Below, one piece after another: positions 17,694 through 25,163 of a stretch of 64,000 nucleotides of DNA. Origin of the DNA: Streptomyces sp. JHA26 (GTDB lineage Bacteria; Actinomycetota; Actinomycetes; Streptomycetales; Streptomycetaceae); contig NZ_BDJC01000030.1 in assembly GCF_002005565.1 (NCBI RefSeq), forward strand, positions 1-64,000, in the 5' to 3' direction. The notes below the pieces were generated by a model, which was not told the DNA's origin, ran no database searches, and was given only the letters and a program-made list of their open reading frames with translations. Every line of letters starts with the position of its first letter. Position 1 is the first letter of the stretch. A program made the translations under genes and the position numbers.

Positions 17694-19661
17694 GTGACCA
17701 TGTCCCGCGATCACGCGCAGCCCGCCGAGCGTCCCGCCCACGACGCCGCGGCGCCGGCACACCCCGCGGCGCCCGCCGACGCCGAGACGCCCTTCCTGGA
17801 ACTGCTGGCCAGGGGGGCCTCCGCCGACGCCTACGAGCAGCCGGTGCTCCTCGCCCGCGCGGAGGGCGGACCGGCCGAGCGGGTGGCCGCGCTGGAGCGG
17901 GCCAAGCTCCTCGCGCTGCGCGTGCGCTCCGAGCTGGAGGGCCGGCGCAGGCGCGAGGCCGAACTGTCGGCACTGTTCGAGACGGCCCACGACCTCGCCG
18001 GGCTGCGCGACCTGGACGCCGTACTGCGCGCGATCGTGCAGCGGGCCCGCTCGCTGCTCGGCACGGACGTGGCCTACCTCAGCCTCAACGACCCGGCACG
18101 CGGCGACACCTACATGCGCGTCACCGAGGGCTCGGTCGCGGCCCGCTTCCAGCAGCTGAGGCTCGGCATGGGGGAGGGGCTCGGCGGCCTGGTCGCCCAG
18201 ACCGCCCGGCCCTACGTCACCGACGACTACTTCAAGGACGCCCGCTTCCAGCACACCCGCACCATCGACACGGGCGTACGGGACGAGGGACTCGTCGCGA
18301 TCCTGGGCGTCCCCCTGATGCTCGGGCACCACGTCATCGGCGTGCTGTTCGCGGCGGACCGGCGCGCCCGGGTCTTCGAACGGGAGCAGATCGCCCTGCT
18401 CGGTTCCTTCGCGGCCCTCGCGGCGGCGGCCATCGACACCGCGAACCTGCTCGCGGAGACCCGCTCGGCCCTCGCCGAGCTGGAGCGGGCCAACGCGATC
18501 ATCAAGGACCGCAGCGGCGTCATCGAACGCGCCTCCGACGTCCACGACCGGCTCGCCGAACTGGTCCTGCGCGGCGGCGGCGTCCACGACGTGGCCGCCG
18601 CGGTCTCCCAGGTCCTGGCCGGCACCGTCGAGTTCACCGAGGCCACCGCGGCACCCGCCCGGGCCCTGGAGGCGTCCCGCGCGGAAGGGCACGCGGTGCG
18701 GCACGACGACGACTGGATCGCCGCCGTCGCCGCCGGAGGCGAACTGCTCGGCGCCCTCGTCCTGCGGGGCCACCCCGGACTCGACCCCGTGGACCAGCTC
18801 ACCCTGGAGCGGGCCGCGATGGTCACCTCCCTGCTGCTGCTCGCCCGGCGCTCCGCCGCCGAGGCCGAACAACGGGTGCGCGGCGAGCTGCTGGACGACC
18901 TGCTCGACGCCCGCGACCGCGACCCGCGCCTGCTGCGCGAACGCGCCCGGAGGCTGCACGCCGACCTCGACGCCACGCACGTCGTCCTCGCCGCCCGCCT
19001 CGACACCGTCGCCCCCGACGCCGACCAGGAGGCGGACGCCCGCCGACGCCTGTGGGCCGCGGCCTCCCACCTCGCCGCGACCCGGCACGGCCTGGCCGCC
19101 GCCCGCGACGGAGGCACCGTCCTGCTGCTTCCCCTCGACGGCCGGGACGGCGCCACGGAACTGGCCCGCCGCACCGCGCGCGACCTCGGGGCCGCCGTCC
19201 ACGAGGCCGTCACCGTCGGCGCCTCCGCACCCGTCGAGGACCTCGCCGCCCGCCCCGAGACCGTGGCCGCCGCCTACACCGAGGCCAGACGCTGCCAGGA
19301 CGCCCTGCGGCTGCTGAACCGCTCCGGGGACGGCGCCGCCGCCGAGGACTTCGGATTCCTGGGACTGCTCCTGGCCGGCGACCGGGACGTCGCGGGCTTC
19401 GTCGACCGCACCATCGGCCAGGTCGTGGCCTACGACGAGCGGCGCGGCACCGAACTGCTGCGCACCCTCGACGCGTACTTCGCCTGCGGCATGAGCCCCG
19501 CGCGCACCAAGGACGAGCTCCACGTCCACGTGAACACGGTCGCCCAGCGCCTGGAACGCGTCGGCCGCCTCCTCGGCGACGACTGGCAGAGCCCCGCCCG
19601 CACTCTGGAGATACAACTGGCCCTGAGGCTGCACCGGTTGTCGGCCCCGGAACGGCGCTGA
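17694..19661 (+). CDS. GAF-domain and PucR-type helix-turn-helix regulator
   Basis: About 655 aa. After a helical lead (ELSALFETAHDLAGLRDLDAVL) a GAF sensor domain follows (residues about 110-250, with LGTDVAYLSLND and GVRDEGLVAILGVPLMLG). The C-terminus is a CdaR/PucR-type HTH: GTELLRTLDAYFACGMSPAR then TKDELHVHVNTVAQRLERVG. GTG 17694 is taken because GGGGAA lies five bases upstream; ATG 17682 and ATG 17700 are alternatives in frame. By position it probably controls the upstream 3-hydroxybutyrate dehydrogenase and the convergent transporter, with a small metabolite sensed by GAF. Confidence 0.85.
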   Translation: MTMSRDHAQPAERPAHDAAAPAHPAAPADAETPFLELLARGASADAYEQPVLLARAEGGPAERVAALERAKLLALRVRSELEGRRRREAELSALFETAHDLAGLRDLDAVLRAIVQRARSLLGTDVAYLSLNDPARGDTYMRVTEGSVAARFQQLRLGMGEGLGGLVAQTARPYVTDDYFKDARFQHTRTIDTGVRDEGLVAILGVPLMLGHHVIGVLFAADRRARVFEREQIALLGSFAALAAAAIDTANLLAETRSALAELERANAIIKDRSGVIERASDVHDRLAELVLRGGGVHDVAAAVSQVLAGTVEFTEATAAPARALEASRAEGHAVRHDDDWIAAVAAGGELLGALVLRGHPGLDPVDQLTLERAAMVTSLLLLARRSAAEAEQRVRGELLDDLLDARDRDPRLLRERARRLHADLDATHVVLAARLDTVAPDADQEADARRRLWAAASHLAATRHGLAAARDGGTVLLLPLDGRDGATELARRTARDLGAAVHEAVTVGASAPVEDLAARPETVAAAYTEARRCQDALRLLNRSGDGAAAEDFGFLGLLLAGDRDVAGFVDRTIGQVVAYDERRGTELLRTLDAYFACGMSPARTKDELHVHVNTVAQRLERVGRLLGDDWQSPARTLEIQLALRLHRLSAPERR

Positions 19662-19696
19662 CCCCCGTACGCCCGGGCGTACGGGGGTCAGCGCCG
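19653..19696. terminator. 44-bp perfect palindrome, bidirectional terminator
   Basis: Each half (19653-19674 and 19675-19696) is an exact reverse complement of the other, with no designed loop. It overlaps the stop codon of the regulator (19659-19661) and lies 6 nt from the stop of the convergent MFS gene, fitting a terminator shared by both genes. Confidence 0.75.
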
Positions 19697-19702
19697 CGGC
19701 GG

Positions 19703-21082
19703 TCAGGCGGTACGCGCACCGGCGGGGCGGGAGTCGGCCGGCTCCTCGGACCCCTCCTGCGCGGACGCGACGTCGGTGAGATCCCGGTGACGGGTCTCCT
19801 TGGCCACCCCCACGGCGACCAGTGTGATCAGCACCGCGGCGATGACGTAGAGGGAGATGAACGTCGAGTTGTCGTACTCGTTCAGCAGCGCGGTGGCGAT
19901 CAGCGGCGCCGGGGCGCCTGCCGCGACCGACGCGAACTGCGCGCCGATGGAGGCGCCGGAGTAGCGCATCCGGGTCGCGAACATCTCGGAGAAGAAGGCC
20001 GCCTGGGGCGCGTACATCGCGCCGTGCAGCACCAGGCCCACGGTCACCGCGAGGAGGAGGCTGCCGAAGTGCCCGGAGTCGATGAGCATGAAGAACGGGA
20101 ACATCCACAGCCCGACCCCGGCCGCCCCCAGCAGATACACGGGACGACGGCCGATCCGGTCCGACAGCGCGCCCCACGCCGGGATGACCGCGAAGTGCAC
20201 GGCCGAGGCGATCAGCACCGCGTTGAGCGCCGTCTGCTTGGAGACGTCGGCCGCGGTGGTGGCGTAGACGAGGATGAAGGCCGTGACGACGTAGTAGCTG
20301 ATGTTCTCCGCCATCCGCGCGCCCATCGCGATCAGCACGTCACGCCAGTGGTGCCGCAGCACGGCGACCAGCGGAAGCGGCTCGGCGTCCGCCTTGCGCG
20401 CCTCCGCGTGCGCCAGCGCCTGCTTGAAGACGGGGGACTCGTCGACGGACAGGCGGATCCACAGCCCCACCACGACCAGAACGCCGGAGAGCAGGAACGG
20501 TATCCGCCAGCCCCAGCTGTCGAACGCGGCGTCCGACAGCAGCGCCGTCAGCGCCGACAGCACACCGGTGGCCAGCAACTGCCCGGCCGGCGCTCCGGTC
20601 TGCGGCCACGAGGCCCAGAACCCGCGGCGCCGGGCGTCCCCGTGCTCGGACACCAGCAGCACGGCACCGCCCCACTCGCCGCCGAGCGCGAACCCCTGCA
20701 CCAGCCGCAGCACGGTCAGCAGCACGGGAGCGGCCGTGCCGACGGTCGCGTGCGTCGGCAGCAGCCCGATCGCGAAGGTGGCCCCGCCCATCATCAGCAG
20801 GCTCAGCACCAGCAGCTTCTTGCGCCCGAGCCGGTCACCGTAGTGCCCGAAGACCAGCGCGCCGAGCGGACGGGCGGCGAACCCGACGGCGTAGGTCAGG
20901 AACGACAGCAGGGTGCCGACCAGCGGATCGGAGTCCGGGAAGAACAGCTTGTTGAAGACCAGGGCGGCGGCGGAGCCGTAGAGGAAGAAGTCGTACCACT
21001 CGATGGTGGTGCCGATGAGGGACGCGGCGACGATGCGCTTGAGGTTGTTCGGAGCTGGTGGAGCGGCTGCGGGCGACGACAT
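19703..21082 (-). CDS. MHS-type MFS transporter
   Basis: About 459 aa with 12 predicted membrane helices. It belongs to the metabolite:H+ symporter branch of the MFS: the N-terminal ASLIGTTIEWYDFFLYGSAA is its signature, followed by the MFS loop GHYGDRLGRKKLLVLS and a second-half GALSDRIGRRPVY. Members carry organic acids, betaines or aromatic acids. The ATG at 21082 has GGAAG 8 bases upstream. It converges on the GAF/PucR regulator, so a short-chain organic acid such as 3-hydroxybutyrate is a reasonable but unproven substrate. Confidence 0.88.
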   Translation of the reverse strand: MSSPAAAPPAPNNLKRIVAASLIGTTIEWYDFFLYGSAAALVFNKLFFPDSDPLVGTLLSFLTYAVGFAARPLGALVFGHYGDRLGRKKLLVLSLLMMGGATFAIGLLPTHATVGTAAPVLLTVLRLVQGFALGGEWGGAVLLVSEHGDARRRGFWASWPQTGAPAGQLLATGVLSALTALLSDAAFDSWGWRIPFLLSGVLVVVGLWIRLSVDESPVFKQALAHAEARKADAEPLPLVAVLRHHWRDVLIAMGARMAENISYYVVTAFILVYATTAADVSKQTALNAVLIASAVHFAVIPAWGALSDRIGRRPVYLLGAAGVGLWMFPFFMLIDSGHFGSLLLAVTVGLVLHGAMYAPQAAFFSEMFATRMRYSGASIGAQFASVAAGAPAPLIATALLNEYDNSTFISLYVIAAVLITLVAVGVAKETRHRDLTDVASAQEGSEEPADSRPAGARTA

Positions 21083-21544
21083 CGGCACCACTTCCTGGGC
21101 TGTGACGGGGACGTTTGCGTGTCGCCACACCGTAGGAATCCGCAGGTCAGGCGCACATGTGGCGGGGCAACATAGTTCGAGGGTCGGCTATGCGTGCGGC
21201 CACCATGCCGACTCATGGAAAGGCGGTTCAGGGGACCGGTGGTGGTCGAAACGAGTGCCGTCCGGGACGCGTAGTTCAGCACGGTTTGACGGTGCCGTGC
21301 TGACTCCCGTGCTGACTTGGTGCTGACTACGCTCCGTTGAACTCGGGCATCTGGGATTGATCGACTCAGAGTCGTTGCGTGGCAGGTGACCGGACTGAGA
21401 GACCGAGTCCGGCCTTGCCGCTCAGCCGCCGTCGGCGTGGGCAAGGCGCTGTGTCCGGGCGCGGTACATCCTGGTCCCAGAAGGTTCTTCGTCTGCTGGT
21501 GGTACAGCAGTTGCACCCAAGCTGACCAGGGGAAACGGCAGTTG
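21083..21544. other. Gene-free stretch at the left edge of the accessory zone
   Basis: I see no convincing gene here. The stretch holds the promoter region of the leftward transporter, three copies of the octamer GTGCTGAC within about 30 bp (21298-21328), and a small stem (CGGACT...AGTCCG near 21392-21412). Base composition drops relative to the left flank. Confidence 0.5.
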
Positions 21545-21988
21545 ATGCGGCTCGCTGGGGTCACGTCCCCCGACAGTGTGGTCGCATTCGTCACCGCTCT
21601 GGAGGAAAGCGGCCAGGATGCCGAGATCGCTAGCCTTCTGTGGGAGGTCGCCTCATTGCCTCCGGCTGAGCAGGCGCGGACCGAGGTGGCGCTCGAGAAG
21701 TGGGGGTGCGATTCCCAGGCCGGACACGCCCTGCGTCTGGCAGTGGTCCTTCCACCTGCATCGGTCGCCGAACTCGCTGGAGAACTGTTGGCCTCCGGTC
21801 ACCCCGACCTTTGTGCTGAGCTGCTGAAAGCGGTCCTGACCACCCGGCAGCGGGCAGACTCCGTGGAGGTTGTCCACGCCCGACCGGCGCTGGCGGAGCA
21901 CATGGTCGCGGCCGCACAGGGCGTCTCGGCCGACTGTCACCGGAGTCTGCTGTTCATGCTGCGGTTCAACGACCAAGCGGCCACCTGA
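21545..21988 (+). CDS. Hypothetical protein, possibly fragment of a repeat-rich protein
   Basis: 147 aa, all helical in appearance, with units such as SVVAFVTALEESGQDAEIAS and LAGELLASGHPDLCAELLKA. I recall the same 'VAFV.ALREAGRDAEA..LLWE' units repeated in long Streptomyces hypothetical proteins, some with an N-terminal XRE domain, so this may be the C-terminal remnant of such a gene. The ATG at 21545 is the last plausible start; the frame is open from 21386. GC is lower than in the neighbours. No function can be given. Confidence 0.5.
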   Translation: MRLAGVTSPDSVVAFVTALEESGQDAEIASLLWEVASLPPAEQARTEVALEKWGCDSQAGHALRLAVVLPPASVAELAGELLASGHPDLCAELLKAVLTTRQRADSVEVVHARPALAEHMVAAAQGVSADCHRSLLFMLRFNDQAAT

Positions 21989-21999
21989 AGCAGCATCTT

Positions 22000-22025
22000 T
22001 TGACATAGGTATCTCAGTATATCTA
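22000..22025 (+). promoter_or_regulatory. Probable promoter and MarR operator of the marR-MFS pair
   Basis: A TTGACA -35 hexamer (22000-22005) abuts an imperfect 20-bp palindrome TAGGTATCTCAGTATATCTA (22006-22025), the most AT-rich spot in the area. The dyad ends only 10 nt before the GTG of the MarR gene, so the transcript may be leaderless and the regulator would cover its own promoter. Confidence 0.6.
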
Positions 22026-22035
22026 AAGTCGGGGT

Positions 22036-22506
22036 GTGCCGTCGCCCGCCGCGCCCGAACAGGACATCGCCCGCCTGGCCCTCGGCCTCGCGGGGTGCCT
22101 GCCCGCGCTGGCCCGGGCCTTCGAACGGCACGTCGACCGGCACTACCCGCACCCCAGGCCCTCCGACGCCCAGCTCACCCTGCTGCGGTACGTCGAGACC
22201 CACGGCGGCACCACGGTTCGTGAGGCCGCCGAAGCGGTGCGGATGAAGCCGAACAACGTCAGCGCCCTGGTCACCCAGCTCACCGAGCAAGGGCTCCTCG
22301 AACGCCGTCGGGACGGCGCGGACAAGCGGATCGCCCACCTGTACCTCACCCCGGCCGCGCGGCAGCGCGTCGGCGAGGTCACGCAGCTCATGGGAGAGCA
22401 CGCCGCGCACTTCCTGCGGACGATGACCGACGGCGAACTCGACGCCCTCGGCTCCGCCCTGGGCTCCCTCCAGTCACTCACGGAGCACCTGCACACCGCA
22501 CGCTGA
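22036..22506 (+). CDS. MarR family transcriptional regulator
   Basis: A 156-aa winged-helix protein. The HTH is TTVREAAEAVRMKPNNVSAL (residues about 68-87) and the wing LLERRRDGADKRIAHLYLT contains the DxR..xhxLT pattern of MarR. Flanking helices would dimerise. The GTG start lies just after a palindrome, pointing to autoregulation. It sits directly upstream of a DHA2 drug exporter in the same direction, so it most likely represses that exporter until a small toxic ligand binds. Confidence 0.88.
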   Translation: MPSPAAPEQDIARLALGLAGCLPALARAFERHVDRHYPHPRPSDAQLTLLRYVETHGGTTVREAAEAVRMKPNNVSALVTQLTEQGLLERRRDGADKRIAHLYLTPAARQRVGEVTQLMGEHAAHFLRTMTDGELDALGSALGSLQSLTEHLHTAR

Positions 22507-22523
22507 AGCCCTTCGGCGTTCCG

Positions 22524-22567
22524 GGCGGGCTCGTGGGGCACACCTCGGTGTGCCCCACGAGCCCGCC
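22524..22567. terminator. 21-bp stem hairpin between marR and the exporter gene
   Basis: The perfect arms 22524-22544 and 22547-22567 enclose a 2-nt loop. The hairpin lies 17 nt past the MarR stop and 96 nt before the exporter start. It may end the marR transcript or reduce read-through into the exporter gene. Confidence 0.65.
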
Positions 22568-22663
22568 GGGCCTTCGTACCCCTTCCTCTCCGCCCGTCGC
22601 AGCCGAGCGTCCGACGACGCCGTGCGCCGGCTCGGCGTTTCCTCCCGACGAAAGAACACACAC

Positions 22664-24250
22664 ATGGCCTCCGCCGGCACCCTGGCCGAACCGTCCCACT
22701 CCCCGCCCGCCCACCCAGCGCGCGACCACCGGTCCAACCCGTGGCTGACCCTGGTCGCCGTGGCTTTCGGCCTGTTCATGGTCGGTCTCGACGGCTCCGT
22801 CGTCTCGATCGCCAACCCCGAGATCGGCCGGGACCTCCAGGCGTCCACCTCCGACCTGCAGTGGGTCACCAACTCCTACCTGCTCGCCCTCGCCGCGGCC
22901 CTCATCCTCGGCGGCAAGCTTGGTGACCGCTTCGGCCGCCGCACCTTCTACCTGGTGGGCGTCGCGGGCTTCACCCTCGCCTCCGTCGCCATCGGCCTGG
23001 CAGGTTCCATCGAGGGCGTCATAGCCTTCCGTGCCCTCCAGGGCTTCTTCGGCGCCCTGCTGATGCCCAACACACTCGGCCTGCTCCGCGCGGTCTTCCC
23101 GCCGAAGAAGTTCGGCATGGCCGTCGGCATCTGGGCCATGGTCTCCTCGGTCTCCACCGCCCTCGGCCCCATCGTCGGCGGCTTCCTCGTCCAGCACGTC
23201 AGCTGGGAGTCCGTCTTCTACATCAACGCCCCCATCGGCGTCATCGCCCTCGCCTTCAGCGCGGCCGTCCTCCCGCAGAGCAAGAACGAACACGTCGCGA
23301 AGGAGAAGTTCGACGTCCTCGGCGTCGTCCTGCTCGCCCTGGGACTGCTCACGCTCGTCTTCGGCGTGGTCAAGGGAGAGACCTGGGGCTGGGCCTCCGC
23401 CGGCACGCTCGGCGCCATCGGCTCCGGCCTGCTGGTTCTGGTGCTCTTCGGCCGGTGGCAGACCCGGATCGCCGCACCTCTGCTGCCGATGCGCCTGTTC
23501 CGCAACCCGGCCCTGACCATCGGTACGGTCATCACCGCGCTGAACTTCTTCGTCCTGCTCGGCGTGATCTTCTTCGTCATGATCTACCTGCAGAACGTCC
23601 GTGGGTTCACCCCGGTGGAGGCCGGCGTCCGGACCCTGCCGCTCAGCCTCGCCTCCGTCGTCGCCTCCCCGCTCGGCGCCGCGCTCACGGACAGGTTCGG
23701 ACCGCGCCTGACCATGCCCCTCGGCATGGTCCTCCAGGCCGTCGCGTGCTTCGCCATGCTCGCCTGGGAGGCGGACAGCGCCTACGGCCTCATGTGGCCG
23801 CCGTTCATCGCCCTCGGCCTCGGCGTCGGCATGGTCATGGCCTCCTCCTCCGACGCCATCGTCGGCAACGCCCCCGTCAAGGACGCCGGCGTCGCCGGCG
23901 GACTGCAGGCCACCGCCCTCCAGGTCGGAGGCGCCCTCGGCACCTCCGTCCTCGTCTCCCTCATCACCGGCCGCGTCGGCACCACCCTCACCGGCGAACT
24001 CACCTCGGCGGGCGTCCCCGCCCCCGCGGCCGCCGCGCTGCTGGAGGCCAAGGACGCGGTGGCCATGGGCGTCGCGCCCGTCGCCACCGACACGCCCGCG
24101 CAGCTCAAGTCGGCGATCGTCGAGGGCAGCCACCACGCCTTCATGAACGGCGTCCACACCGCCGTCCTGACCGCAGGAGTACTCTGCGTAACCGGAGCCG
24201 TCCTGGCACTCATCGGCGTCCGCCGCGTCCCCGGGCATGCCCAGCACTAG
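22664..24250 (+). CDS. DHA2-family MFS drug exporter (EmrB/QacA type)
   Basis: 528 aa with 14 membrane helices expected. Signature regions are FMVGLDGSVVSIANPEI (motif D1-like), GGKLGDRFGRRTFYLVG (motif A, about residue 95), and GIWAMVSSVSTALGPIVGG (antiporter motif C). It would export drugs or metabolites by proton antiport. Under probable control of the adjacent MarR protein. The ATG at 22664 is the first after the hairpin. Its TAG stop (24248-24250) is part of the CTAG site into which an IS element has inserted, so the reading frame remains complete. Confidence 0.9.
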   Translation: MASAGTLAEPSHSPPAHPARDHRSNPWLTLVAVAFGLFMVGLDGSVVSIANPEIGRDLQASTSDLQWVTNSYLLALAAALILGGKLGDRFGRRTFYLVGVAGFTLASVAIGLAGSIEGVIAFRALQGFFGALLMPNTLGLLRAVFPPKKFGMAVGIWAMVSSVSTALGPIVGGFLVQHVSWESVFYINAPIGVIALAFSAAVLPQSKNEHVAKEKFDVLGVVLLALGLLTLVFGVVKGETWGWASAGTLGAIGSGLLVLVLFGRWQTRIAAPLLPMRLFRNPALTIGTVITALNFFVLLGVIFFVMIYLQNVRGFTPVEAGVRTLPLSLASVVASPLGAALTDRFGPRLTMPLGMVLQAVACFAMLAWEADSAYGLMWPPFIALGLGVGMVMASSSDAIVGNAPVKDAGVAGGLQATALQVGGALGTSVLVSLITGRVGTTLTGELTSAGVPAPAAAALLEAKDAVAMGVAPVATDTPAQLKSAIVEGSHHAFMNGVHTAVLTAGVLCVTGAVLALIGVRRVPGHAQH

Positions 24251-24291
24251 GGTCCGTCTTCAAAGATCACCAGGTCGTGGATCATGGTGGG

Positions 24292-24696
24292 GTGGTACGT
24301 CGTCATGAACTCACTGACCGGGAGTGGGAGTTGCTCGCTCCGCTGATACCGCGGGCCGCGACGGGTCGGCCGCGGGTGTCGGACCGGCAGGTCATCAACG
24401 GGATGGTCTACAAGATCCGCACCGGGATCTCCTGGTGTGACCTGCCCGAACGCTACGGACCGTGGCAGACGGTCTATACCCGCTTCCGCCGCTACGCGAT
24501 CGACGGGGTGTTCACCCGGGCCCTGCAGCAGATCCAGGCCCGGGCCGACGCCGCCGGGGACATCGACTGGCTGGTCCAGATCGACTCCACCATCGTCGGC
24601 GCCCACCAGCACGCCGCCGCCACCGGCCGAAAAGGGGGAGACACCGGCAGGACGAACCGGACGATCACGCCCTCGGCCGATCCCGAGGCGGACTGA
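24292..24696 (+). CDS. IS5-family transposase, upstream frame (orfA)
   Basis: A 134-aa frame starting with GTG at 24292. HELTDREWELLAPLIPRAAT is the usual N-terminal start of IS427-group transposases, and WLVQIDSTIVGAHQHAA supplies the first catalytic Asp. The native protein then needs a -1 frameshift, probably at the CGA-AAA-GGG-GGA run (24628-24639), to continue into the downstream frame. Without it the product ends in an unrelated tail. Confidence 0.85.
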   Translation: MVRRHELTDREWELLAPLIPRAATGRPRVSDRQVINGMVYKIRTGISWCDLPERYGPWQTVYTRFRRYAIDGVFTRALQQIQARADAAGDIDWLVQIDSTIVGAHQHAAATGRKGGDTGRTNRTITPSADPEAD

Positions 24697-25154
24697 CCAC
24701 CAAGGTCCACCTCGCCTGCGACGGCAAGGGCCGTCCTCTAGCCTTCCTCATCACGCCGGGCCAGCGCCATGACAGTGTCTGTGCACGCATCCTGCTCGAA
24801 CGTATCCGCGTTCCCCGCAGCGGCCTCGGCCGGCCACGCTGCCGACCCGACCAGGTCATCGCGGACAAGGCTTACAGCTCCCGCGGTTTCCGCGCCTACC
24901 TGCGGCGACGCGGCATCGCGCACACCATTCCCGAGAAGGCCGACCAGCGGCGACACCGGCTGCGGCGCGGGAACCGCGGCGGTCGACCGCCAGGGTTCGA
25001 CCGGGAGACCTACCGTCGGCGCAACCTCGTCGAACGCTGCTTCAACCGGCTCAAGGGCTTCCGCGGCATCGCGACCAGATACGACAAGGCCGCCACCTCA
25101 TACGAGGCAGCGGTCAGTCTCGCGTCGCTCCTGCTCTGGGCAAGATCCGTTTGA
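24630..25154 (+). CDS. IS5-family transposase, downstream frame (orfB)
   Basis: This is the catalytic remainder of the transposase, in the -1 frame relative to the first part. After the junction comes ALGRSRGGLTTKVHLACDG, then VIADKAYSSRGFRAYLRRRG (second Asp) and RRNLVERCFNRLKGFRGIAT (catalytic Glu). The frame is open further upstream to 24462 but has no start codon matching the family. The start given is the presumed frameshift site, not an initiation codon. Confidence 0.8.
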   Translation, partial: KRGRHRQDEPDDHALGRSRGGLTTKVHLACDGKGRPLAFLITPGQRHDSVCARILLERIRVPRSGLGRPRCRPDQVIADKAYSSRGFRAYLRRRGIAHTIPEKADQRRHRLRRGNRGGRPPGFDRETYRRRNLVERCFNRLKGFRGIATRYDKAATSYEAAVSLASLLLWARSV

Positions 25155-25163
25155 AGACGGACC

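Larger units (their letters stand above)
24251..25163 (+). mobile_element. IS5-family (IS427-group-like) insertion sequence, 913 bp
   Basis: The element is bounded by perfect 14-bp inverted repeats GGTCCGTCTTCAAA (24251-24264, and reverse-complemented at 25150-25163). It is flanked on both sides by CTAG (24247-24250 and 25164-25167), consistent with target duplication. It carries two overlapping transposase frames with a DDE triad. Both ends look intact, so it may still be mobile. Confidence 0.9.

Noticed and set aside
21298..21328. Three spaced copies of GTGCTGAC, considered as an att site or short repeat array
   Set aside because: Too short and irregular for CRISPR or an attachment core; no integrase or tRNA gene is adjacent.
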